DNA of 64,000 bases from Orientallactaga sibirica (GCA_036365145.1 JAEOAD010000012.1:46011001-46075000), one strand, 5' to 3'; shown: positions 10,923 through 23,044, counted from the stretch's first letter. Notes: a model not told the origin generated them from the letters alone. Made by a program: numbers and translations.

Positions 10923-11372
10923 AAGACTAACTTATTGGGCATGAAAGAGAAACGAGTATCTGAATACCTTACTCTGGCCTACAGCACTAGGTGTTAAGTT
11001 CTAAGTATATATTCCTATGACTAAGGTACTCATGTTTAATTTATAATTTAAGTAAACGGGATACTTAATTACATTTCTGTGTGCCAATTAAAAAAAAGAC
11101 CTATGGAAGCCAACCAAGTTTTAATAAAACTAACCAATGATGGAGATAATTCTTATATGAGAGCCTATTCCTAAAATAAAATTCTGATCAATCTGAATAT
11201 GAGAGAATCCTTAGTAAATGCTTTAGAACCAATATATCTTCTGAATTTAAAGTAAAAATTTACTATATATCATAATCATCAATTCTTAGGAACATAAAGT
11301 TAAAGAGCCACCATTTCCCAAGTAAACCTTTAAAAGTAGTCCAAGTATTATCTATATAAAACTGAAGATTCT
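10923..11372. other. Unique AT-rich block
   Basis: Nothing recognisable. Confidence 0.4.
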
Positions 11373-11893
11373 ATTTTTAGTATTTTTATTTATTTATTTA
11401 AGACAGAAACACAGAGACAGGGTGAGTATGGGTGCATTAGGGCCTCCTGCCACTGCAAATGAACTCTAACGCATGCACCACTTTGTGCGTATGGCTTTAC
11501 ATGGGTACTGGTGAAATGAACTTAAGCTGTCAGGCTTTGCAAGCAAGCAAGTGCCTGTAACTAGTGAGCCATCTCTCCAACCCCAAGATTATAATTGGTG
11601 GGGCATTTGAGGTAGGGTCTCACTCTAGCCCAGGCTGACCTAGAATTCACTATGTAGTCAGTCTCAGGCTGACCTTAAACACACAGTGATCCTCCTATCT
11701 CAACTCCCAGTCCTGGGATTAAAAGCATGCACCACCATGCCAGACTAAGATTATAATTTTTTTTTTTTTTTGAGGTAGGGTATTGTTCTAGCTCAGGCTG
11801 ACCTGGAATTCACTATGTAGTCTCAGGGTGGCATCAAACTCACAGCATCCTCCTATCTCTACCTCCCAAGGCACACACTACCATGTCCTGCTT
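11373..11893 (-). repeat. Three reverse SINEs in a row
   Basis: tRNA-headed 11373-11584, B1 11597-11745, B1 11757-11893. Confidence 0.87.
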
Positions 11894-12072
11894 AAGAGTA
11901 TGATTTATAATTTTTGAAATATCACTGACATGAAAAATTTATGTACTTAATGCATACAATTTCATGTTTAAAGACTCCATTACAATTTTCAGGAACAATG
12001 AGAAGGAACAAAAATATCAAAATTATAAACATATAGAAGCAACAAATATTGAATCATTCAAGAAAGAAACTA

Positions 12073-12349
12073 ATCAGGGCATGAGTGAGGGCATGTGCTT
12101 GTAATCCCACAACTTTGGAGGCTGAGGCTGCAGGATCTTAAATTCAATGCTAACCTGGATTACATAGTAAGTTCTAGTCGTGCATGGTCAATCAATCAAT
12201 CAGTAAAAAAGTAAGCCAGGCATGCCTATAAACATAAGACCTGAGAGGATGAGAAAAGATGACAGCTCAAGGCCAGCCTGGGCTACCATAGTGAGTTAAA
12301 GCCAAAATGGGATATAAATGGCCACTCCACTTCAATAAAAACAAAAAAA
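12073..12349 (+). repeat. Two old B1-type SINEs
   Basis: 12073-12202 with AATC repeats, and 12213-12349. Confidence 0.6.
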
Positions 12350-12352
12350 TAA

Positions 12353-12540
12353 TAGTGCTAGAGAGATGGCTTAAGGTACTGGCCTGTGAAGCCTATGAAC
12401 CCAGGTTCAATTCCCCAGTAACTACGTAAACCAGTGGCACAAGGTGGCTCAGGCATTTAAAGTTCCATCTGCAGTGGCTAGAGGTCCTGGTGTACCCATT
12501 CTTCCCCCCGCCACCATAAATAAATAAAACATAAAATGTT
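12353..12540 (+). repeat. tRNA-headed SINE
   Basis: Short TC tract (TTCTTCCCCCCG). Confidence 0.82.
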
Positions 12541-12562
12541 TTCCATTAAAAAAATAAAATTA

Positions 12563-12865
12563 GCCAGGCGTGGTGGTGCATGCCTTTAATCCCAGCACTC
12601 GGGAGGCAGAGGTAGAAGGATCACTATGAGTTCAAGGCTACCTTGAGACTACATAGTGAACTCCAGTTCACCCTGGGCTAGCTTGAGACCCTACTTTGAA
12701 AACACAAAACAACAACAAAAGACAAAATAAAAATAAGAACAAAAGCCTGGTGGGGTATCACAAGCCCTTGATCTCAGCTTGGAAGGTAGAGGAAAGAAGG
12801 ATCTAAAGTCCAAGACCATCCTTAGATACATGGAAAGGTCAAGGCCAGCCTGAGCTACAGAACCT
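12563..12865 (+). repeat. Young B1 followed by old B1
   Basis: 12563-12730 near-consensus; 12744-12865 decayed. Confidence 0.8.
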
Positions 12866-12878
12866 TTTTTTTTCCCAA

Positions 12879-13027
12879 ATGGCTGATGAGATGCCTCAGC
12901 AGTTGAAGGCACATACTTGCAAAGCCTGCCCTCCTGGGTTCAGTTCCCCAGAACCCATGTAAAGTGAGAAGCACAAGAGGCACATGCATCTGGAGTTCAG
13001 TCACAGCAACTAAAGGCCCTGGTGCAC

Positions 13028-13075
<48 letters not shown>

Positions 13076-13112
13076 GCCTCCCCTCCCTTCTTCTGTCTTT
13101 CATAATTAAAAA
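12879..13112 (+). repeat. tRNA-headed SINE with expanded (TC)n
   Basis: The TC tract 13037-13072 is an uninterrupted microsatellite. Confidence 0.87.
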
Positions 13113-13770
13113 AACTTTAAAAAGGAAGGGACAGAGGGCAACAACATATGTCTAAAAAAGGAAAATGCTCAAAACACATTAAGAAGTAAAGCAAAAGTTA
13201 TACATCCATTTAAAACAATCTCTGGATTCTCAAACCAGAAGTGACAGAATACAAACTTCATAAAACAATTAGTAATCAGTCCATTGGATTACTGAATACT
13301 TACAACTTTGATTTCTTCCACACTGAACAAGTAAACTACAGAAGAGCTGATTTATTTTTCTAAGCTACTTTAAATTTTAGAGAATTATTTACTATGTAGG
13401 TTCTATACTTGCTTTATATAATCAGGCCAAATCTGGAAGATTAAACCTTCCAAATCACAAGCCCTTTGACAGGATTTCAACTTCACAATGACCAGCAGTC
13501 TTTAAATCTGGATTGTAAAAAACAAGACACACATTCCAATATTCAATACCACAGCTACAGAAAAGAGAATTTCCTCATGAGAGAAAAACTGAACCAGATT
13601 AAGGGACAAATGCAGAAATATGTAAGGGAAAAAAATAAATAAATAAATATATTTATCAAAGTTAACTTATACTATTCCAAGTCAATATGGAACCTGCAGA
13701 TTCAGAAAAAGAATAGTCTGGAAAAAAAGTTTTAAATAATGCTGAAAAAAATAAGTATGTGATAAAACAA
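13113..13770. other. Unique AT-rich block
   Basis: No repeat or exon supported. Confidence 0.4.
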
Positions 13771-13990
13771 GCAGGACAAGCGTGGTGACCCATTCCTATG
13801 ATCCCAGCACTTGAAAAACTAAGACAAGACAATGAGTTCAAGGTTATCCTCAGCTATATGGTAAAATGGGAGTCCAGTTTGGACAATGTAAAATTCTAGC
13901 CCAAAGAACAATTACAACAAAATAAAATAAAATAAAATAAGAGCCAAGACCCTACCTCAAAAAACCAAAAATAAATAAATAAAAATAAAA
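13771..13990 (+). repeat. Old B1-type SINE with long A-rich tail
   Basis: Includes a second B1 3' end (GACCCTACCTCAAAAAACC). Confidence 0.6.
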
Positions 13991-14220
13991 ACTGACTAGA
14001 TGGGAGACAACTGGGGATGATACTACAATGTAATATAAAAAGGCAGAAAAAGAAAAAAAATTGTTGAAACAGACAAAGACTAGATGTGGCATGGGAAGGG
14101 GAATCTTGTGAGCACAAAGCAAAGAGAATCACAAATTTGAAGGTAAGACTAGGATGAGGGTCAGTCTAAAAGAGCATACATTTGCCTGGTGGAGAGTCAG
14201 CTAGAAGCAAGAAAATAAAG

Positions 14221-14836
14221 GGGGCTGGAGAGATGGCTAAGTGGTTAAGGCACTTTCCTGAAAAGCCTAAAGACCCATGTTCAACTCTCCAGATCCCACG
14301 TAAGCCAGACACACAAAGTGATACAAGTCCAAGGTCACGCACATGTCTGGAGTTCAATTGCAGTGGCTAGAGGCCCTAGTGCACCAATTCTCTCTCGCAC
14401 TCACTCACTCATTTAAAAAAAAAAAAAAAAAAAAAAAAGCCGGGCGTGGTGGTGCACACCTTTAATCCCAGCACTCAGGAGGCAGAGGTGGGAGGATCAT
14501 CATGAGTTCGAGGCCACCCTGAGATGACATAGTGAATTCCAGGTCTGCCTGGGCCGAAGTGAGACCCTACCTTGGGGGAAGAAAAAGAAAAAACCAAAAA
14601 CAAAAGGGAAAAACAAGGCTGGAGAAATGGATTCGCAATTAAGGCACTTGCCAGCAATGCCTAAGGACCCATGTTTGGTCTCTCTCCAGATCCCACATAA
14701 GCCAGATACACAAAGGAGATGAAAGTGCAAGGTTGCACATGCGCAGTAGGTGGCACAAGCATCTGGTTTCGATTGCAATGGTTGAGGCCCTGGCATGCCA
14801 ATTCTCTCTCTAAAAACTAAAATTAAAAAAAAGAAA
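14221..14836 (+). repeat. tRNA SINE, B1, tRNA SINE in tandem
   Basis: 14221-14438, 14438-14590 and 14614-14836, all forward; each begins in or near the A tail of the previous. Confidence 0.9.
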
Positions 14837-15149
14837 GGGAGGATATGACTAAAGATATAGTGGAGGAGAATTAATTACCTAAAGTTGCAAAGTATGGCTC
14901 AGGCTTCAGGAGCAACTGTGGAAGACAAGTACAAAGTCAACTGTCACCTAATTATGAATCTATAGCAGAAAAATAAAAGATAAAGAAAAGTTTAAAAGCT
15001 TTCAGACAGAATAAAGAACAATTCATCTTAACAGGAAGGTGACAGACTGATAAAGGATCAGCATCCCTGGATGTGAAACAAAGTATGCTGGATTTCTAAA
15101 GAAAGAAGTTACAATCAACAATATTTTATCCAGCCAAACTACCAGTCAA
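14837..15149. other. Unique block
   Basis: Nothing recognisable. Confidence 0.4.
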
Positions 15150-15450
15150 ATGTGTGTAGTATATTCATTATGGCATGTGGGGTGCAAGTCCTACGTACAA
15201 GACAGGGTACATCATGCAGAGGCCAGAAAAGGCTGTCTTCCTTCATTCCCAAGCCCCAGAGATTCTCAAGTTCTGTTTCCCACAGGATTGGAGGAGAGGG
15301 TGGAATTTACAAATCTATGTGGCTACACCTACCTATGTATGTGTTTATGTGAGTACTGGGGGTGAAACTTGGACTGTCTCAGGCCCCCTCAGGTCCTCAA
15401 GCTTGTGCAGAAAGCACTCTTTACCAGCTGAAGCATCTCATAAGCCCAAA
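15150..15450 (-). repeat. Composite tRNA/B-type SINE, reverse, decayed
   Basis: Ends TTTACCAGCTGAAGCATCTC (reversed tRNA head); middle resembles 33640-33955. Confidence 0.55.
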
Positions 15451-15483
15451 ATGATGGTCTTATATAGCTTAAAATAATCTTTC

Positions 15484-15905
15484 AGGGCTGGAGAGATGGC
15501 TTATTGCTTAAGCACTTGCCTGCAAAACCTAAGGATCCAGATTTGATTCTCCAGATCCCACGTAAGCCAGATGCACATGGTGGTACATGCATCTGGAGTT
15601 GGTATGTAGTGGATACAGGCCCTGATGCACTCATTCTCTCTGTGTCTCTAATAAATAAATAAATAATAAAATACTGGACAGAGAGATGGCTTAGCAGTTA
15701 AGGCACTTGCCAGTGAAACCTAAGAACTCATGTTCAAATCTCCAGGTCCCATAAGCCAGATGCACAGTGATGCAAGTGCACATCGCTCATGCACACAAGG
15801 GGGCATACACATTTGGAGTTCATTTGCAACAGCTAAAGGTCCTGGTGAGCCATTCTCTCCCTCTCTCTGCCTCCTCCTCTCTCTCTCAAACTAAATAAAA
15901 TATTT
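15484..15905 (+). repeat. Two tRNA-headed SINEs
   Basis: 15484-15671 and 15672-15905, head to tail. Confidence 0.9.
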
Positions 15906-15948
15906 TTTAAATATTTTATTTTTATTTATTTATTTGAGAGAGGGAAAG

Positions 15949-15983
<35 letters not shown>

Positions 15984-16128
15984 ATGCCAGGGCTTCCAGC
16001 CACTACAAACAAACTCCAGATGCATGTGCCACCTTGTGCATCTGGCTTACATGGGTCCTAGGGAATTGAACCGAGGTCCTTTGGCTTTGCAGGCAATCGT
16101 CTTAAGTGCTAAGCCATCTCTCCAGCCC
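15906..16128 (-). repeat. tRNA-headed SINE, reverse
   Basis: Tail to tail with the preceding copy; (GA)n 15950-15982. Confidence 0.9.
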
Positions 16129-16177
16129 TAAATAAAATATTAAAATAATCTTTCTTTCAGGTTCCCTTGGTCTTTAA

Positions 16178-16376
16178 GGCAGAGATTCCTACTGAGACCA
16201 ACCTTGCTTCCATCCAGAGGATGTTTGCAATGTCTTGAAATAGTTTTTATTTGCCACAATTAGGAGACATGCTACTGGAAATCTAGTGGGTAGAGGCCAA
16301 AGATGGGGCTACACATTCTGTACTGCACAAGGACTCACAACAAATAACTACCCAGCTAAAATAATGAATGTCAGTG
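16178..16376 (+). mobile_element. MER5A-like hAT DNA transposon relic
   Basis: GGATGTTTGCAATGTCTTGA, TGCTACTGGAAATCTAGTGG and GTAGAGGCCAAAGATGGGG, then CACAACAAATAACTACCCAG, follow the order of the mammalian MER5A consensus. Divergence is high, as expected of a repeat older than rodents. Confidence 0.75.
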
Positions 16377-17095
16377 GAGTTTTATTTAGCTGCAAAGAAA
16401 ACTGAAACTTACAGGAAAATAGGCGGATCTGGAAAAGATTATACTAAGTGAGATAGCCCAAGCTCAGAAAGTCAAACATTGCATATTCTTTCCCATATGC
16501 AGATCCTAGCTTCAAATGTATGGATTTGTATGTGTGTTGGAATAAGTCAGTAGTAGAGGCCGAGAAGCTAGACAGGGGCCATGAGAGGGGAGGAGAGGAG
16601 AGGTATTAAGGAGAGGTAGAGTAGATATGTAAGTAGAGGGGCAGAATACTGGGAGTGGAATGGTCTAAGTGGGGTCAGAAAAAAGGATGGGAAAGAGAAG
16701 GGTGTGGGAGTAAGGTTATCAAAATTAAGGATGTGATGAGTAAGCCATATGGAAACCTACTTCTTTCCTAGCTAAAAATTACGTATGTAAAAAAGAGTTT
16801 GGGCAGAAGTACCCTGTGGGGGTGGATAATGCTGTAACTAGAAGCTATAGATTTTTTACAAAAAAATTTTTTAGCCAAGTATTGAGTACTGAGACATCTC
16901 TATCACATATTCGCAAGGCTCAGGGGCCACCATGAAAAAGTGGCAGAAGGAATGCAATGGGTGGGATGACATCAAAATAGAAGGGGTTCAGTGGAAGGAG
17001 GAAGAAGGAAAGTAGTGGGAGGGGACTGTACCATGATGCATTGTATATATGTATGGAGGTTATCAATAAAATTTTTAAAATAAAAATATAAATTA
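16377..17095 (+). mobile_element. L1 3' end
   Basis: Begins in the GGATCTGGAAAAGATTATAC region, passes through a purine-rich GAGGGGAGGAGAGGAGAGG tract and ends GGTTATCAATAAAATTTTTA, the usual L1 tail. Inserted next to, or into, a MER5A-like relic. Confidence 0.85.
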
Positions 17096-17500
17096 GGGTT
17101 GCAGAGATGGCTCAGCTGTTAAGTGTGCCTCCTGTGCTAGCATGAGGGCCTGAGGGAGCCTGGGACAGCCCAAGAGCCTACTGAACAATTGGACATGGCC
17201 ATGTGTATGCCTATAACCCCAATCTGGCAGGGAAGCAAAAACTTGAGAACTGATGGAGCCTCACAAACACTAGAAAAAAAAAAAAAGAGGAGGGACTCTG
17301 GATCAAAGCAGGACTAGGCAGAAGAGCAATAGAGTGGGACACCCGACTTTCTACTCTGACCACCACAGGCCAATGACCTCTGCCACAGGTGAGCATTCAG
17401 AGTAGAACAAGGATGCATATATGTGCATATACCACCCATGCATACCACAACACTACATCACATATGCACACACACACAAGCAAAAAAAAAAAATTAAAAT
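17096..17500 (+). repeat. Composite tRNA/B-type SINE
   Basis: GATGGCTCAGCTGTTAAGTG head, TGGCCATGTGTATGCCTATA middle, CA-rich tail. Confidence 0.6.
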
Positions 17501-18375
17501 TAAAAACCACATTAAAACTAAAAAATTAAACTTAAATAAATACCACATTTATAAGGTATATTCCGAATAGCCAAATGATGAATATTGCTAATAGAAACCA
17601 CTGTGCTGATAAAATATTTTATTGGTTAAGAAAATAAATAAAAGGAAATGAAATACAGAACCAACTTGAGGAATTCTGCTCTGAGGGAATTCTTCAGTTT
17701 TTTACAGCTTCTCTCTCTTCCTCATTATAATGGTGTCAGGCACAGGAAGAAGTTTGCATGGGCAGTGTCATGATTCATCTGAATACAGACTCGTGAACTG
17801 CTCTCTAGATCCTGGAGCCTCTGAGGTTTGGCCACTGGACCACACAAAGTCTATGGCATATGATAATGATTATGTTGTAACAGAATCACGTCACTTAGCC
17901 ACATCCATCTCAGCTACTGTTATTCTCTCACTACTTCCTCCACCTATTTCATAGCATCTACTTGAGGCAACATTAGCTACTAACAAATAAACCTCAATTT
18001 TTTTAGTAGCTTCACACAATTAAAGTCACATTGTGAGATATTTGGTTTGGTGTGTAGCTTTCTTCCACCTAGTTATTTAGAGACTCTCGAACTTTTAGAT
18101 CTTACAGCTCTACCACCCCATAAGGGCTTTCGCCTCCACACCTAGCTCTTAAGATTGGAATACAGAAGGTGAAGAAAGAACACCCACTCCTCTATCATTT
18201 CAACCAGAAGTGACACCACATCATTTCCACCACATTCCACTGTGAAAGTCAGTCTTAGACAATAGGGAAGGAGACTGGTAGGCAGAGAAGTACATCTGCC
18301 CTTCCTCCAACCTCTCCTGAACAGCCTCAACCCTCCCAACAGTAGCCTCAAGTTCGCTGGCTCTTACGGCTAATT
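17501..18375. other. Unique block
   Basis: 875 bases without a clear repeat. A 74-codon open frame at 17730 has no recognisable domain. Confidence 0.4.
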
Positions 18376-18538
18376 TGTTTTTTGTTTTTGTTTTTTATTG
18401 TTGTTGTTTGGTTTTTCAAGGTAGGGGCTTGCTCTAGCTCAGGCTGACCTCACTCAGGGTGGCCTCTAACTCAGCTATCCTCCTACCTCTGCCTCCCCAG
18501 TGCTGGGATTAAAGGAGTGCACTACCACACCCAGTTAC
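18376..18538 (-). repeat. B1-type SINE, reverse
   Basis: About 15 bases lost inside the duplicated part. Confidence 0.87.
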
Positions 18539-18784
18539 TACTAATTTCCGCTTCCTCCACTTTCTAGTGAAGAACTCCCATCTCTTTCCTATTATGTAAG
18601 AACCATGAAACTCTCAGGGTATTCTGTTTAGACAGCTCCCCCCCCCCACTTAAACACACCATTTTCTTCCCCTGGGGCTAGTCAATGTAGGGATTGGTAC
18701 AAGTGGTTCTGAACTCCAGCAGTCTAGCACTTGCCTGTGCTGTTCTCTAAGTTCTAAATCGTGGGTGATAAGAGGATCTTTCCA

Positions 18785-18940
18785 GCCAGGCATGGTGGCA
18801 CACATCTTTAATCCCAGCACTCAGCAGGCAGAGGTAGGAGGATCGTGAGTTCAAGGCTACCCTGAGACTACATAATGAATTCCAGGTCAGCCTGGGCTAG
18901 AATGAAACCCTACCTCAAAAACTGCCCCAAAAAAGAAAGA
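18785..18940 (+). repeat. B1-type SINE
   Basis: Good copy; a 159-codon open frame starts inside it (see rejected items). Confidence 0.9.
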
Positions 18941-19514
18941 AAGAAAAAACAAGAGAATCTCCAATACTACCAGTGGATATTTGTAAAGCATCTATATGGT
19001 ACAAAGCAGCCTAGGAACTATTACAAGCTCCACACTGTGATACACAGCACTATGTTTCTTTACACCTCAATTACTCATCTTAAATGGTTAGCCACAACAC
19101 ACAAAATTATACAGTTAGCATGCCTAATCTACAAAACTTCTTTACCCTATTATCACATGAACTATGTGCCATGCCCTCTTGTCAACAACATCCCACTTTA
19201 TCTCTCCTGCCCAATAATATTACTTAGGCTCTTTTGCACTGATCTCCCCCCAGATGTGTTACACTTCTACTCCATAAAACATTCCACACAGATTCCAGTT
19301 TACACAGGGAGATGCTTCCTTAGCAAACTATGTCATCTGATAAACTATTGCTAGAATATAAGCATTTGGCAGCCAATAAGCAAATTCTTTTAATGACAGT
19401 CATTTCAAAAGAATAATGTTTAATTACAGATTTGTGTTCCTCAACTATTACTACATAAAAGCCATCCAAACCAACTCTGTGAATCCATCTTATTCTTTTA
19501 AAAAGTGTTTAAAT
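18941..19514. other. Unique block, possibly old L2
   Basis: CTAGAATATAAGCATTTGGC is weakly L2-like; otherwise nothing. Confidence 0.35.
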
Positions 19515-19795
19515 AGCCAGGTGTGGTAGTGCACGCCTTTATTCCTAGCTCAGGAAGCTAAGGTAGGAGGAGGGTTGCTGTGAGTTCAAGGCTAGGCTGG
19601 GCTACAGAGTGAGTTCCAGGTCAGCCTGGGCTAGAGTGAGATGTTCCTTCAAAAACAAACCAGCTGGGTGTGGTGGTGCACACCTTTAGGAGGCAGAGGT
19701 AGGAAGATGCTGTGAGTTCGAGGCTATCCTGGAACTACAGAGTGAGTTCCAGTAAGTCAACCTCAGCTAGAGTGAGACCCTACCTCAAAAAAAGT
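19515..19795 (+). repeat. Two B1-type SINEs
   Basis: 19515-19658 and 19659-19795; the second lacks part of the 5' arm. Confidence 0.85.
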
Positions 19796-20124
19796 GTTTA
19801 ATTCTATCAGGTTAGCTTAAAACACTGTGTCTACTACTGTGTTCTTTTATTTCCAACTTGTCTGAAATACCTGTGAGAACTAGCAATTGAATAATAAAAT
19901 AAGGGTTTGCTTTATTACAAATATTTTAAAGATTTCAAAACAGGATATAAGGCTAATATGAGTGAAAAAATGAGGCTATATTCCATTTTATTATAAAATA
20001 TCTGGAGTTCTATTCCATCTTGTGGCAAAGTATATTTTTATCAAATCACACAGGCCAACGGAACTCAGACAGATAAGGTCAAGGCTTGTCATGAGGAGTA
20101 ACTACAAACAAATAACACAAGACA

Positions 20125-20365
20125 GTATAGCAATGTTAACTAGGAGGACAGGCTCCAATGTCAGGCTCAACTTCAAGTTCAAATCCTTTTGGTAGACTCA
20201 ACCATCTACTGCTTAACCTCTCGGTCTCTAGTTTTGAAAAGAAAAAAAATGAACCTTTTTTGGGAGGGTCCTTGTGAAAATTAAACATGATGGCATGTAT
20301 TAAATATGTTTAAAGTACTTGATACTTAGTTCGGAACCAACACATTTTAGTTACTATTATCATGA
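20125..20365 (+). repeat. MIR SINE
   Basis: AACTTCAAGTTCAAATCC (B box region), CTACTGCTTAACCTCTCGGT, GTGAAAATTAAACATGATGG and TTAAAGTACTTGATACTTAG follow MIR from head to tail. Confidence 0.8.
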
Positions 20366-21081
20366 ACTAACATTCCTCTAAGATATCCTCTGCAGTAGCT
20401 TAATACTCTCCCTTCCAGCCTACCAATTTTTAACAACCCTGCATCAAAAGGTTTCTCCTTTTTATTTGAAAAGAACTATAAACCCTTTTCTTCAGTCCTT
20501 TGTGAATATGGAAGATTTTGGATAGCAGGTTTCTCTATCATTTACAGACTCAAGACTCTTGTCAGTCCCTTCATAATAGAATTCTCTTCCAATGATTACA
20601 CAAAGGACAAGCTGCTCCACGGTTCATGAACAACTCAGAGTTCACAAAGCATAATGAAATTTGGAGATTCCTAAAAGAACAAATAGCTCCTGGAGCAAAA
20701 GACTGAGCTAAGAAATGTTGTAGAAGCCTATTAGTTGGCTCAAAAATACTGAATTCTAGAACACAATGGAAGGCAGAGGTCTTCATGGTTTACTCACCTG
20801 CAGTACTAAAAACAATATATTTTTATTAAATTTAATAACTGGAAAACTTTGCTTCTTTGCCACAAAGGATATGGCATAATAAGCATAGATAATTTGTTTA
20901 AAAACACATTTTCAAGGGAAGAAAAGCTGAAAGGGTCAGATTTTCTGCAATTCATACATACCCCTTGGTGACAGTTTCATAACTGAGGTATCAAGCTTAT
21001 TTTGTGGTCTGTCACATTGACCAGTAGTACAATTAAGCTTCACTTCTGTCAGAAAATGTTAAGTTTGATTCAAAGAACAGT
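20366..21081. other. Long repeat-free block
   Basis: Holds the microexon candidate. No clear coding frame. Confidence 0.45.
20792..20843 (-). other. Possible microexon with ideal donor, minus strand
   Basis: On the minus strand TACTGCAG|GTGAGTAA is a perfect U1-matching donor. Only 8 nt before it lies ATATTGTTTTTAG, a usable acceptor; a second acceptor (GTTTTCCAG) would give a 40-nt exon. Both are on the strand of the 26-kb CpG-island gene and lie in an unusually long repeat-free block. There is no transcript evidence. Confidence 0.2.
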
Positions 21082-21253
21082 ATCTGCTGGGCAGGATGCC
21101 ACAGGTCTGTAACACTCCCAAGCTCCCAATTGCATAGTGAGATGAAGGGTACACAGGATAGATGAGACCCTGAACCCCCCATCCTCCCCTCCAAAAAAAA
21201 AAGATAAAAAGAAAAAGAACAAAATGAGGAGGAAAGGAAACTATCTAAAAAGG

Positions 21254-21964
21254 TATGACAATTAAGTTCTGTTGTCAACTTGATCTGACTAGGAATCCAA
21301 GGGCATTCCTCTTGGGTGAGTCTCTGAGGTTGCTTCCAGAAAGGATTGACTGAAGGAGGAGGTCCTTCCTCCAAAGTGAGCCCTTTCCCCAGTGGGCGGC
21401 CCTCCTGGTGGTGGGTTTTAAGCAAGGAAGCTCTGTGAGGAAAGGGCCCCCTTCTTCCCACCTGGCTGCCTGCTGCTTGCTGGTGAGTGCTTTATTTGCA
21501 TGTGCATCTACCCTGTTCAGATATCCTTCCTAGGCATTGGAACCAAGTGTCCTCAGCCTTCCAGTGTGGACTGAAGACCAGTGGCTCTCCAGAAAGCCTC
21601 CAGGCCTTCAGTGCTGGATTGGGACTGTCATAAACTAATCCATTAAATTCCCTTTTTAAAAAACATTTTTACTTAGTTGAGAGAGCGAGAGAGGGAATAA
21701 GGCAGACACAGAGAGGGAGAGAAAGGGGGGATGGAAGGGAGGAAGAAAATGAGTGTGCCAGGACCTCCAGCCACTGCAAACAAACTCCAGATGCATGTGC
21801 CACCTTGTGCATCTGGCTTGTGTGGGTCCTGGGGAATTGAACTAAGGTTCTTTGGTTTTGTAGGCAAACACCTTAACCACTAAGCCATCTCTCCATCCCA
21901 AATTTCCTTTGTAACACAATTCATTCTATCAGTTTTGATCTTCAAGAGAACCCTGACTAAAACA
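21254..21964 (+). mobile_element. ERVL-type LTR with a nested SINE and perfect TSD
   Basis: LTR halves 21254-21659 and 21901-21964 match the LTR at 35996-36463 (GTCAACTTGATCTGACTAGG; CTTCAGTGCTGGATTGGGAC; AACCCTGACTAAAACA). A reverse SINE occupies the gap. The flanks are identical 5-base AAAGG on both sides (21249-21253 and 21965-21969), the duplication length expected for ERVL. Confidence 0.88.
21660..21900 (-). repeat. tRNA-headed SINE, reverse, nested in LTR
   Basis: Splits the ERVL LTR at TTTTTAAAAAAC. Confidence 0.9.
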
Positions 21965-22024
21965 AAAGGTATTACCATGAGTCAGGTAGATAGATGACTT
22001 AAGTAGATATCAGAATTCATGGTA

Positions 22025-22100
22025 AGTGGTCTGGGGATAGACGTCAGTGGTAGAACATGTTTCCAGCATGCACAAGGTCCCAGATTTGAACACCATAAAT
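22025..22100 (+). repeat. ID-like SINE
   Basis: GTCAGTGGTAGAACATGTTT and AGATTTGAACACC. Confidence 0.55.
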
Positions 22101-22164
22101 GAATCAAAATATTTTTTAAAGATCTATAGGCAAAGAAACATTTAAAATAATTTTATATTTGTTG

Positions 22165-22335
22165 AAGTCCTCCCACATGCAGATATCGAGGTAAGCACCT
22201 GAAAATACATCATGTAATTTCATTCTGCCAACAGCCATGTGGGTCATTATCTTCATGTTATAAATGAAAAAACTAAGACCAAGGAATCTGTCTGAGGACA
22301 CATTATTTGTTTAATATGCAATTAGAACTCCCATT
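22165..22335 (-). repeat. MIR SINE, reverse
   Basis: CATGTGGGTCATTATCTTCA, TGTTATAAATGAAAAAACTA and AATATGCAATTAGAACTCCC correspond to the reversed MIR (cattttacagatgaggaaac region). Confidence 0.7.
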
Positions 22336-22347
22336 TAAAATTTTCCA

Positions 22348-22552
22348 AGGGGCTACAGAGAGGGCTTAGCAGCTAAGGCACTTGCCTGTGAAGCCTAAGG
22401 ACTAAGGTTCAATTCCCCAGTACCCAGGCAAAGCCAGATGCACAAAGGCAGTGCATGCATCTGGAGTTTGCAGTGGCTAGAGGCCCTGGCATGCCCATTC
22501 TCATATTATCTCTATCTGCCTCTTTCTCTCTGTCAAATAAATAAAAATTTTA
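22348..22552 (+). repeat. tRNA-headed SINE
   Basis: GGGGCTACAGAGAGGGCTTA head. Confidence 0.88.
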
Positions 22553-22724
22553 ATGTTCTGATATTCAGTTAAAAGCTCAAGTATTCTTTATCTTAGCTTT
22601 CACAGGATATGATCTTTTTATCTGAGAGGAAAATTTTTTCATGTTATAGAAATTAAACACTGAGTTTAACTTGACATCATTTACTCTCTCTAAAGTATCA
22701 TTTTATTTCTTAGTTCTTTGCCAT

Positions 22725-22953
22725 ACTCACGACTGAACCTAGATCCACACATGATCAGCAAGTGCTCTACCATGGAGCGATATCCATCTCTAGCCTTTAC
22801 ACTTTTTATTCTAAACTTTGAGATGAGGTTTCACTAAGGGGCTCCTTCTGGTCCTGAACTCAATCTGTAGCCCAAGCTGGCTTTGAACTTTAATTCTCCT
22901 GCCTCAGCCTTACAGGTAGCTGGAATTACAGGTTTGATCCATCAGACCCAGCT
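22725..22953 (-). repeat. B4-like (ID+B1) SINE, reverse
   Basis: ID part 22725-22797 (GTGCTCTACCATGGAGCGAT) next to an old reverse B1 22797-22953. Confidence 0.55.
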
Positions 22954-23044
22954 TCATGCTCTAATTTAAATGTGTGGCTCATGATGCTGAAATTACCTTC
23001 AGATATACATCCTATCCCAAGACTCAGCATAAGAATCACCTTCA

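Noticed and set aside
18875..19354. 159-codon open frame
   Set aside because: Its first 30 codons are the 3' part of a B1 SINE, and the rest is low-complexity AT-rich sequence with no known domain.
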